From Sediminibacterium sp. (GTDB taxonomy: Bacteria; Bacteroidota; Bacteroidia; Chitinophagales; Chitinophagaceae), in assembly GCA_028288645.1 (NCBI GenBank), contig JAQBNJ010000286.1:1-5219 (forward strand): a stretch of DNA of 5,219 nt, read 5' to 3'. The notes under the pieces are model-generated. The model was not told the origin of the DNA. It was given only the letters and a program-made list of their open reading frames with translations, and searched no databases. Below are positions 1 through 5,219 of this stretch, one piece after another. Within the stretch, counting starts at the first letter, position 1; the number at the start of each line of letters is the position of its first letter. The translations under genes and the position numbers were made by a program.

Positions 1-238
1 CGGTAAGAGAAATTACTACCTGCTTTATTTGATAACTTTTTAAAATCTGTTTAGGATGAGGCTTATGAAGATTAATAATGTGGTTGTGTTCATCCGCAAA
101 CTTTCTTCTTGACCCTCCTGTTTTCCCTTTATTTAATTCGACGTATCCAAAGTGGGCCAATACCGTTGTTAATTCATCCCACGTAAAATCCTTTGGATTG
201 GATACTAATTTATTTATAAGCTTTTTAATTTGTGCCAT
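1..238 (-). CDS. hicA: HicA family toxin (type II toxin-antitoxin), 3' end cut by window edge
   Basis: My translation of the minus strand from the ATG at 238 gives 79 codons, starting MAQIKKLINKLVSNPKDFTW and running open off the left edge. The stretch GKTGGSRRKF (about residues 38-47) followed by IINLHKPHP (54-62) and LKSYQIKQVV (66-75) is the signature of the HicA/YcfA family, small mRNA-cleaving toxins with a double-stranded-RNA-binding-like fold. Family members are usually 60-90 residues, so only the last few codons should be missing. The start is secure: an in-frame TAA lies directly upstream (239-241) and this is the first ATG after it. No Shine-Dalgarno is visible. Where many HicA proteins have the catalytic His (GxSH), this one has Arg (GGSRR), and histidines sit later in LHKPHP, as I recall for one HicA subgroup. 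The HicB antitoxin normally lies next to the toxin gene and would be outside the window to the left. GC is low (18 of the first 60 bases), unlike the genes to the right. Confidence 0.85.
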   Translation of the reverse strand, partial: MAQIKKLINKLVSNPKDFTWDELTTVLAHFGYVELNKGKTGGSRRKFADEHNHIINLHKPHPKQILKSYQIKQVVISLT

Positions 239-340
239 TTACTTAGATTGAAAATGTGACCGGCCGAACAATAGCCGTGATTCTTAATGTTCTTCATAAT
301 GATTATTTTTAAATTTTCAATTAGCTGTATGTCGATTAAC

Positions 341-530
341 TTTTTCAAATTTCCTTTTTGCCTGTTTTTTTCAGATTTTCTTGCTTGACTTTTTTTCGAT
401 TGATTTTTTCAGGTTCTTTTTCGCTTAATTTTTTTTCAAATTTTCTTTTCACTTAGTTTTCCGCCAGATTTTCCACTTGATTTTTCTTGATTGATATTCA
501 GATTTTTTTCGCGTACTTTTTTCTGTTTTT
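341..530. repeat. Degenerate T-tract repeat array, about 13-base period
   Basis: Tracts of 4-8 T recur every 12-14 bases through most of this stretch, with centres near 393, 406, 419, 432, 445, 458, 471 and 483. Between them sit two kinds of short spacer: a short type ending C(A/G)GA or CAAA (for example TTTTTTTCAGA at 365-375, and 429-440, 457-468, 495-502) and a longer type ending CTTGA, GATTGA or CTTAA (376-389, 390-403, 417-428, 469-480, 481-494). The two types largely alternate, giving a higher-order unit of about 26-28 bases. The element CARATTTT or a close variant appears at 346, 372, 410, 437, 465 and 499. Copies are imperfect and vary in length, so this is an old or slippage-prone array. 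The period is not a multiple of three, which argues against protein repeats. Its function is unknown. Confidence 0.6.
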
Positions 531-548
531 TATTTCATTTTTATTATG

Positions 549-569
549 TGCAACTAAATTTCAGTTGCA
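549..569. repeat. Inverted repeat, 7-bp perfect arms, 7-base loop
   Basis: TGCAACT (549-555) and AGTTGCA (563-569) are perfect reverse complements around a 7-base loop, AAATTTC. It is the most GC-containing hairpin in this AT-rich stretch. On neither strand is it followed directly by a T run, so it is a poor intrinsic terminator. It could be a protein-binding dyad or an RNA hairpin in the leader or trailer between the GMC gene and hicA. This is a direct sequence observation; the role is unknown. Confidence 0.5.
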
Positions 570-581
570 ATATACGAATCC

Positions 582-609
582 TTGAAAAATATTTTTTATC
601 TTTTTTCAA
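582..609. repeat. AT-rich inverted repeat, 8-bp arms
   Basis: TTGAAAAA (582-589) and TTTTTCAA (602-609) are reverse complements separated by 12 bases. With only one G:C pair per arm, it may be a chance product of A- and T-tracts. It is recorded because it lies between two other dyads (549-569 and 650-669). No function is assigned. Confidence 0.3.
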
Positions 610-649
610 ATGAAATCATAATACTGTTTATTTACGATATAATATATTG

Positions 650-669
650 ATACCCAATTAATTGAGTAT
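650..669. repeat. Near-perfect 20-bp palindrome, operator-like
   Basis: The arms ATACCCAATT and AATTGAGTAT are reverse complementary at 9 of 10 positions (mismatch at 654/665), with a perfect 10-bp core CAATTAATTG at 655-664. A continuous palindrome without a loop is typical of a homodimeric DNA-binding protein site more than of a terminator. On the minus strand the mismatch would be a G-U wobble in RNA, but no T run follows. It lies about 80 bases past the GMC stop codon and over 400 bases upstream of hicA, so its target gene is unclear. Confidence 0.4.
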
Positions 670-741
670 TCATTCATACATTCCGATAAATTATCTGGAT
701 GCGTCATGTACTGGCGGTGAGATTTCCTTTCTTCAAAAACA

Positions 742-2448
742 TCACAAATCTCCCTTTCCCAATTCCTTCACCGCATAATCACAGGCCCTCGCTGTAAGCG
801 CCATATAGGTAATAGATGGATTGATGCATGAACTCGAAGCCATAGATGAACCATCGGTAACAAATACATTCGGCACTTCGTGCATCTGGTTGAAGCCATT
901 GAGCACAGAAGTTTTCGGATCTCTTCCCATTCTTACTGTTCCCATTTCATGGTTGGCATTGCCGGGCGCTGAGATGGCGGATTTGTCTGTTACATTTTGG
1001 TAACCCAATGAGGTCAGCATTTCAATGCCGGACGCAACCATATCATCATGCATCTTTTTTTCATTCTCGCGGAAAGTACAGTCAATGGTGAGCATGGACA
1101 GTCCCCATGGATCCTTCTTTTCTTTATTCAGTGTAATGCGGTTATCAGGGTAAGGCAAACATTCACCGTAACCATATACGCGGATCTTCCATCCACCAGG
1201 TTCGGTAAGTGCTTCTTTAAAATCGGCTCCGATCTGCGCAGCAGGTTCCGGTGTTTCCCTTGCAGCTGTCGCATTCATATGATACCCCCGCAGGAATGCA
1301 GGCGTAATATCATTTTTAATATTTCTGAATTTGGGAATAAAGAGTGGATTGGGCCTGCGTCCATAATAATACTTGTCTTCAAAACCATCAACATTTGCAA
1401 AAATGGAAATGCCTTTGTGATGGTCCATCAGGTTGCGCCCCACCTGGTCGCTGCCGTTACCCAATCCATTGGGAAAACGATGTGAAGTGGAACGAAGCAA
1501 TATGGCAGCTGTTGCAACAGTTGATGCATTCAGGAAAATGATCTTTGCATAAAAAGTTTCTGTTTTTTTTGTTTCCGTATCGATGATCTCTACGCCGCTT
1601 GCTTTTTGTTTTTGTTCATTGTACAACACCTGTGTTACCAATGAGCCGGGGCGCACGGTAAGATTACCGGTGGCAATGGCTGCCGGCATGGTGCTGGCAT
1701 TGGTACTGAAATAAGCACCAAACGGGCAACCGCGGTGACAGAGATTTCTTACCTGGCATTGTGTACGGCCATTCACCGGCTGCGTTAAATTTGCTGTCCT
1801 TCCGATAATAACGTTGCGGTTATGGTATTTTGATTCGAGCCTTGTTTTAAAATCCTTCTCCACGCAATTCATTTCGAAAGGTGGCTGAAACTGTCCATCG
1901 GGTACAACGTCGAGCCCATCTTTGTTTCCGCTGATGCCCGCGAAGCGCTCCACATAATCATACCAGGGTGCAATGTCTTTGTAACGGATGGGCCAGTCAA
2001 CACCATGACCGTCTTTCAGGTTCGATTCAAATTCATGATCGCTCCAGCGGTAACAGGCGCGGCCCCATAACAGTGATCTGCCTCCCACTATATCACCACG
2101 GACCCAATCGAAACGGTTGATCTCATCGTACGGGTTTTCCGTATCGTTGATGTAAAAATGTTTATTGTCTTCCCGGTAAGAGTAATGCCTGGTTTGTATG
2201 GCATGATCTTTTTTATCATCACGCGACAATGAGTTCCTGTGTGTAAACTCCCATGGATCCATATTTGCAGTTGGATAAACCGGGTGCTCCGCAACATTCT
2301 TTCCGCGTTCAAGCAGCAATACTTTCAAACCTTTTTCACAAAGTTCTTTTGCGGCCCATCCACCGCTGATACCTGATCCAACGATGATCGCATCATATGT
2401 ATTTTTGTCTTTTACTGTGTGATTAAGACGTAAAGTATCTCCCGGCAT
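742..2448 (-). CDS. GMC-family FAD-dependent oxidoreductase (gluconate/fructose dehydrogenase large-subunit type)
   Basis: This complete 568-residue flavoenzyme should oxidise an alcohol or sugar hydroxyl and pass electrons to an acceptor other than, or besides, oxygen. Visible motifs are the FAD dinucleotide-binding loop GSGISG (24-29) with the ribose-binding acidic residue E47 in LLLERGK; the GMC signature GGRSLLWG (122-129); a cysteine cluster C231-x5-C237-x3-C241; the presumed catalytic His at 500 in NANHEMGTVRMG; and the second catalytic residue, Asn543, in CINPSITYMAL after the FAD-contacting TDGSS (531-535). All key residues are present and the length is normal. The sequence resembles large subunits of membrane gluconate, fructose and glucoside-3 dehydrogenases rather than fungal oxidases. 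The exact substrate cannot be read from sequence. There is no N-terminal signal peptide. Family members are usually encoded next to a small Tat-exported subunit (gluconate 2-dehydrogenase subunit 3); none is adjacent here. The ATG at 2448 is the first after an in-frame TGA at 2467-2469. Confidence 0.9.
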   Translation of the reverse strand: MPGDTLRLNHTVKDKNTYDAIIVGSGISGGWAAKELCEKGLKVLLLERGKNVAEHPVYPTANMDPWEFTHRNSLSRDDKKDHAIQTRHYSYREDNKHFYINDTENPYDEINRFDWVRGDIVGGRSLLWGRACYRWSDHEFESNLKDGHGVDWPIRYKDIAPWYDYVERFAGISGNKDGLDVVPDGQFQPPFEMNCVEKDFKTRLESKYHNRNVIIGRTANLTQPVNGRTQCQVRNLCHRGCPFGAYFSTNASTMPAAIATGNLTVRPGSLVTQVLYNEQKQKASGVEIIDTETKKTETFYAKIIFLNASTVATAAILLRSTSHRFPNGLGNGSDQVGRNLMDHHKGISIFANVDGFEDKYYYGRRPNPLFIPKFRNIKNDITPAFLRGYHMNATAARETPEPAAQIGADFKEALTEPGGWKIRVYGYGECLPYPDNRITLNKEKKDPWGLSMLTIDCTFRENEKKMHDDMVASGIEMLTSLGYQNVTDKSAISAPGNANHEMGTVRMGRDPKTSVLNGFNQMHEVPNVFVTDGSSMASSSCINPSITYMALTARACDYAVKELGKGDL

Positions 2449-2480
2449 GTCTGTCTGTTTATCAGGTCAAAGCTGTTAGC

Positions 2481-2488
2481 CAAATATA
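2481..2488 (-). promoter_or_regulatory. Candidate Bacteroidota -7 box for the GMC gene
   Basis: The minus strand reads TATATTTG here, an exact match to the Bacteroidota sigma-ABfr -7 consensus TAnnTTTG. It lies 32 bases upstream of the GMC start codon, giving a short 5' leader of roughly 20-30 bases. A TTTG -33 element at the usual 17-23-base spacing is not visible, so this may be a weak or activator-dependent promoter, or a chance match. If real, the GMC gene can be transcribed independently of the DUF1345 gene upstream. Confidence 0.4.
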
Positions 2489-2527
2489 TTCAATTCTTAG
2501 TTTCCTGCAGCTATCATTACAGCGGTC

Positions 2528-3205
2528 CTACTTTGTCAGTCCTGCAACCGCATTAATGGTGAGTGCCACAATGGTTGTATTGAATATAAAAGAGATCAGG
2601 CTATGAAGTAAAACAAAACGCCTGATTACACGGGAATTGACCTGCACATCAGACACCTGGAAGGTCATCCCGATTACGAAAGAGAAATAGGCGAAGTCCA
2701 CATAATCTGGCTGTGCCTTTGTAGGGAAGTCGATTCCACCTACATCGGTGCCCGAGTTCAGTTTGTTGTGATCGTTATATAAATGTGCGTAGCGCATGGT
2801 GAAGATCGTATGTAACAGTATCCAGGAAAGTAATACAGGGGAAAGTGATACAAGTATATGCACGATTTTATTAACAGTATTGCCTGTTGACTCTTTCAGT
2901 AATAACAGCGTTCCGAACAGGCTGAAACATACGGCTACCAGGACGATCCCGAAAATAGCTTTGATCCCCTCATCCTGCGATTCCACTACTTTACTGACTT
3001 CTTTCTGGTTAGTTGTGAAAAACAGCACCCAGCTAAAGGCGATCATGGTCAGGCAAAATACATCCCAACCCACCAACAGGCGCATTTTCAATTCAAAATG
3101 TAAACAGGAAAGTACGGCAAAAACCGCCGCTGCCATTAAAGCGCTAAAGGTCAATTTTTTCAGTCCGCTGTTCGTTTTCGACCGGGATCTCATTTTTCTT
3201 GTCAT
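2528..3205 (-). CDS. DUF1345 family integral membrane protein
   Basis: A membrane protein of about 225 residues whose C-terminal half carries the marks of the DUF1345 family: a conserved HTxFxxRYAHLY-like stretch, then GGIDFP, then PDYVDFAYFSFVIGMTFQVSD, then SRVIRRFVLLHSLISFIFNT and a final hydrophobic helix. The molecular function of this family is not known. I count about five or six hydrophobic segments (beginning roughly 19, 43, 82, 114, 170 and 197 residues from the chosen start). The frame stays open to an ATG at 3268, which would add 21 residues. I prefer the ATG at 3205 because family members usually begin with a short basic segment (here MTRKMRSRSK) just before the first helix, an AAGG lies a few bases upstream, and the extra residues look non-native. 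ATG 3193 is also possible. It lies 79 bases upstream of the GMC gene on the same strand, so co-transcription is possible, but no functional link between the two families is established. Confidence 0.85.
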   Translation of the reverse strand: MTRKMRSRSKTNSGLKKLTFSALMAAAVFAVLSCLHFELKMRLLVGWDVFCLTMIAFSWVLFFTTNQKEVSKVVESQDEGIKAIFGIVLVAVCFSLFGTLLLLKESTGNTVNKIVHILVSLSPVLLSWILLHTIFTMRYAHLYNDHNKLNSGTDVGGIDFPTKAQPDYVDFAYFSFVIGMTFQVSDVQVNSRVIRRFVLLHSLISFIFNTTIVALTINAVAGLTK

Positions 3206-3223
3206 AACCTTACGTATTCCCTG

Positions 3224-3231
3224 AAAAGATA
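3224..3231 (-). promoter_or_regulatory. Weak candidate -7 box for the DUF1345 gene
   Basis: The minus strand reads TATCTTTT, five of six fixed positions of TAnnTTTG, ending 18 bases before the preferred ATG at 3205. If used, transcription would start inside the longer reading frame and exclude the ATG at 3268, supporting the shorter start. No -33 TTTG is seen at proper spacing, so support is slim. Confidence 0.22.
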
Positions 3232-3277
3232 AGATATTCTTATTTTTTTGATGGCATAACAATTTCATAGCTATTTA

Positions 3278-3303
3278 GGTTCACTGACAGGAATCCGTGA
3301 ACC
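3278..3303. repeat. Inverted repeat in divergent intergenic region
   Basis: GGTTCAC (3278-3284) and GTGAACC (3297-3303) are perfect 7-bp reverse complements separated by 12 bases. The dyad sits between the divergently transcribed DUF1345 gene and the PqiA-like pair, about 90 bases upstream of the start at 3391. The 19-base spacing between arm starts, close to two helical turns, fits binding of a dimeric regulator that could act on both directions, though a hairpin is equally possible. No clear TAnnTTTG promoter is visible for the rightward genes in 3269-3390. Confidence 0.42.
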
Positions 3304-3390
3304 ATTGTTGATTTTGTCGTACTTTATTAACCGGCAACCCATAAATGATTAAATAAAGAATGCCCGTGATTCATTTTTATACAAACACCG

Positions 3391-4728
3391 ATGCCTGCCG
3401 ATAAACCTTTGAAACAAGCCAACCCGGTTACCAAATGGTTATTGATCACCGGCATTACGGTCATTCTCATTATTGAAGGGCTTTGCGGCTTTAAAGTATA
3501 CCATCTTTCCACGCAGCAGAAAGAATACAAACTGGATTATGCATTTGTCAACAATGTACAATATGGCTTATTGTCGGTGGATGTATGGCGTGAGCAGGTA
3601 ATTGCCGCAGCAAGCTCAGAGATCAGGCAGTACCGGCTCACACCCGAACAGCAGGCAGAACTCAGGAAGGAGATCAACCAGTTGTTACGCACGTTGGTGG
3701 CACATGCATTTGAGATCATCAACAAGCCGCAAAAATCAATTGGAGGCAAACTCAAAAAGCTCGTTGTAAAAACATTTGTGAGCCAGGATAAAATAGAGGC
3801 GCAGATCCCCGGTTATACGCAGAAGCTGATGGCCGGGATCACCAAACCCGCCACCTATAAAAAGGTTTCAACATTAGTTGACACGGCACTCGCGCAGATG
3901 GGCCGCACATCTTACGACAGTTCGGTAGCCGCCACAAAACAACTGATGGATTCGGTCTTTCGCAGGTACGGCGCAGCAAGTAAAGAAAGTTTCGAAGTAA
4001 AAAATTCGGCACGGCTGGCACAAATAAAATCGGATACTTATTTCTATGCGTTTGGTATGCTGGGTTGTATTGTTGCCATTCTTTTGTTGTGGATCGTACT
4101 GCGTAATACACGAAATCTTCATGTACCACTTTATATTTTATCGGTATTGTCTGCGATGATATTATTGATGGTAGGACTTACCACCACCATGATCGAGATA
4201 GATGCAAGGATCTCCAGGATGGATCTGCATTTCCTCGGAAAAGCCATTTCTTTTAAGGACCAGGGATTGTTCTTTCAAAGTAAAAGTATCATTGATGTAG
4301 TAAGGCTGCTATTGAATACGGGGCGATTTGATTCACAGGTGGTGGGTGTATTGATCCTGGTGTTCAGCGTGCTGTTTCCTTTTATGAAACTATCGGCAAC
4401 GGGTGTTGCGCTGGTGAGTGAAACCTGGAGAAAGAAAAAACTCATCAAATATTTCGCTTTTGAATCCGGCAAATGGAGCATGGCGGATGTAATGGTGGTA
4501 GCCATCCTGATGACCTATATCGGTTTTAACGGCATCGTTAACACAACACTCTCAGGTTTACATTTCGACAACAGTAATGTTACCACTATTTCTACCAACA
4601 ATACATCTGTTCAACCGGGTTATATCATTTTTATCTCGTTTGTGATCTACGGATTTGTGTTGTCGGCTATCCTGAAAAAAATAACAAAAAAATTCACGAT
4701 CACCTATAAAAAACAAAAAGCAGCATGA
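3391..4728 (+). CDS. PqiA-like membrane protein with large N-terminal extracytoplasmic domain
   Basis: A 445-residue inner-membrane protein with about six predicted helices: 15-38, 217-237, 245-267, 316-334, 363-385 and 410-430. Positively charged loops (238-244, 345-354, C-terminus) all fall on one side, giving N-in and C-in topology with residues 40-216 outside the cytoplasm. The C-terminal half resembles the paraquat-inducible protein A domain: a hydrophobic helix ending LFPFMKL (328-334), a basic cytoplasmic loop, then GKWSMADVMVVAIL (360-373). PqiA proteins work with MCE proteins in lipid transport between membranes in proteobacteria; that role here is only inferred. Only two cysteines (C32, C226) are present, so the zinc-ribbon CxxC motifs of classical PqiA are absent. 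I do not recognise the 40-216 domain. ATG 3391 is the first start after an in-frame TGA at 3367-3369. The stop overlaps the next start by four bases (ATGA), implying translational coupling with its paralogue. Confidence 0.78.
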   Translation: MPADKPLKQANPVTKWLLITGITVILIIEGLCGFKVYHLSTQQKEYKLDYAFVNNVQYGLLSVDVWREQVIAAASSEIRQYRLTPEQQAELRKEINQLLRTLVAHAFEIINKPQKSIGGKLKKLVVKTFVSQDKIEAQIPGYTQKLMAGITKPATYKKVSTLVDTALAQMGRTSYDSSVAATKQLMDSVFRRYGAASKESFEVKNSARLAQIKSDTYFYAFGMLGCIVAILLLWIVLRNTRNLHVPLYILSVLSAMILLMVGLTTTMIEIDARISRMDLHFLGKAISFKDQGLFFQSKSIIDVVRLLLNTGRFDSQVVGVLILVFSVLFPFMKLSATGVALVSETWRKKKLIKYFAFESGKWSMADVMVVAILMTYIGFNGIVNTTLSGLHFDNSNVTTISTNNTSVQPGYIIFISFVIYGFVLSAILKKITKKFTITYKKQKAA

Positions 4729-5219
4729 CCGGTCAGCACGATCTGAAGCCTACCGCACCCGCGTTTATCAAACCCTTGCTGATCGCGGGCCTGGTTATTG
4801 TGCTGCTCATCGAAGCCTGGTGCGGTTACCAGGTGCATGGATTAACAGAGAAACGAAAACAATACAAAACAGATCACGCTTTTGTCAATAATGTCTCTTT
4901 CGGTTTATTGTCGGTAGATAGGTGGCGCGATCAGGTGGTGGCTTCAGCAGGTGATAAAATAGAAGACTTCAGGCTGTCGCCGGAACAGCAGGCAGGATTA
5001 CGCAAAGAGATCAACAATGGCCTGCATGGACTTGTTGACGAAGCATTTCAATCAATCAATAAGAAACAAACAACCATAGGCGGTAAACTGAAAAAGTTCG
5101 CTGTCAAAACGCTTGTCGATCCCAAACAGGTTCATTCTGAAGTACCGGGTTTCACCAATAAATTAATGGCCGAGATCACAAAACCTGCCAGCTATAAAAG
5201 GATCTCCAATATTGCTGAT
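4725..5219 (+). CDS. Second PqiA-like paralogue, 3' end cut by window edge
   Basis: The ATG at 4725 overlaps the preceding stop (ATGA) and opens a frame of 165 codons that runs past the right edge. The protein begins MTGQHDLKPTAPAFIK, has one predicted helix at about 17-38, then an extracytoplasmic domain. It aligns without gaps to residues 44-164 of the upstream protein; I count 72 identities in 121 positions by eye. Shared blocks include AFVNNV, GLLSVD, PEQQA, LRKEIN, IGGKLKK and ITKPA, and both have an IExxCG motif in the first helix. The rest, including the expected PqiA-type membrane domain, is outside the window, so that part of the call is inferred from the paralogue. The gene arose by tandem duplication and is almost certainly in the same operon. 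The divergence suggests an old duplication with retained but distinct roles, perhaps as a heteromer. Confidence 0.8.
   Translation, partial: MTGQHDLKPTAPAFIKPLLIAGLVIVLLIEAWCGYQVHGLTEKRKQYKTDHAFVNNVSFGLLSVDRWRDQVVASAGDKIEDFRLSPEQQAGLRKEINNGLHGLVDEAFQSINKKQTTIGGKLKKFAVKTLVDPKQVHSEVPGFTNKLMAEITKPASYKRISNIAD

Larger units (their letters stand above)
239..741. other. AT-rich intergenic region between hicA and the GMC gene
   Basis: I find no credible protein-coding gene or tRNA in these roughly 500 bases. Both flanking genes read leftward, so the region is downstream of the GMC gene and upstream of hicA. GC is very low (11 of 60 in 601-660, 17 of 60 in 361-420). It contains the T-tract repeat array and three dyads listed separately. 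I see no clear intrinsic terminator after the GMC stop: no GC-rich hairpin followed by a T run on the minus strand. A hicA promoter must lie in its left part, but no TAnnTTTG box stands out on the minus strand between 239 and 340. Confidence 0.7.

Noticed and set aside
214..297. A 27-residue minus-strand reading frame (starting MKNIKNHGYCSAGH) overlapping the start of hicA.
   Set aside because: It is very short, has no visible ribosome binding site, resembles no known small protein, and its end overlaps the well-supported hicA frame. It could be a leader peptide, but nothing in the sequence supports that.
340..530. Lysine- and glutamate-rich reading frames on the minus strand through the T-tract array, which look like a basic repeat protein.
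   Set aside because: Each frame is broken by stops within about 35 codons and has no ATG. The repeat period of about 13 bases shifts frame at every unit, and the Lys/Glu richness follows simply from A-tracts.
341..530. Possible CRISPR array.
   Set aside because: Repeat units are too short and degenerate, there are no unique spacers of constant length, and no cas genes are in the window.
682..697. Short dyad around GATAAATTATC downstream of the GMC stop as a terminator.
   Set aside because: The stem is only five A/T-rich pairs and no T run follows on the minus strand.
1048..1485. A 145-codon plus-strand open frame opposite the GMC gene.
   Set aside because: It is fully antisense to a conserved enzyme, and its translation is cysteine-rich and low in family-like features, as expected of a shadow frame.
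2796..3224. A 142-codon plus-strand open frame opposite the DUF1345 gene.
   Set aside because: It is antisense to a recognisable membrane protein family, and its translation shows no domain or plausible start context.
3460..3510. Possible lipoprotein signal in the PqiA-like protein because of Cys32 after a hydrophobic stretch.
   Set aside because: The residues before the cysteine (EGL, and EAW in the paralogue) do not fit a lipobox, which needs a small residue at -1, and the segment contains a conserved glutamate.

Overview
The window most likely comes from a Bacteroidota chromosome, plausibly from the Chitinophagaceae. This is an inference from several signs: start codons lack clear Shine-Dalgarno sequences, one gap carries a TAnnTTTG-type -7 box, and the HicA, GMC and PqiA-like proteins all look like the versions found in that phylum. 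No ribosomal or other phylogenetic marker is present, so the assignment is soft.

Layout from left to right. (1) Positions 1-238, minus strand: the N-terminal 79 codons of a HicA-type toxin running off the left edge, where its HicB antitoxin would be expected. (2) Positions 239-741: about 500 bases with no credible gene and very low GC. This stretch holds a degenerate T-tract repeat array (about 341-530) and three dyad symmetries (549-569, 582-609, 650-669). (3) Positions 742-2448, minus: a full-length FAD-dependent GMC oxidoreductase of the gluconate/fructose dehydrogenase large-subunit type. (4) Positions 2528-3205, minus: a DUF1345 membrane protein upstream of the GMC gene on the same strand; the 79-base gap contains a possible separate promoter for the GMC gene. 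(5) Positions 3206-3390: a divergent intergenic region with a 7-bp inverted repeat. (6) Positions 3391-4728 and 4725-5219 (cut by the right edge), plus strand: two tandem paralogues that overlap by ATGA. The first ends in a PqiA-type membrane domain preceded by a large predicted extracytoplasmic domain. The two are about 60% identical over the part visible in both.

The most interesting part is the translationally coupled pair of PqiA-like proteins. They carry a conserved N-terminal extracytoplasmic domain and lack the zinc-ribbon cysteines of classical PqiA, and no MCE-domain partner (PqiB) is visible in the window. They could form a heteromeric membrane complex. The second point of interest is the AT-rich, repeat-bearing block next to hicA, which differs sharply in composition from the rest and may mark the edge of an acquired segment. 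The GMC enzyme lacks an adjacent small (subunit 3-like) partner, so its electron-transfer partner and export route are not evident from this window.
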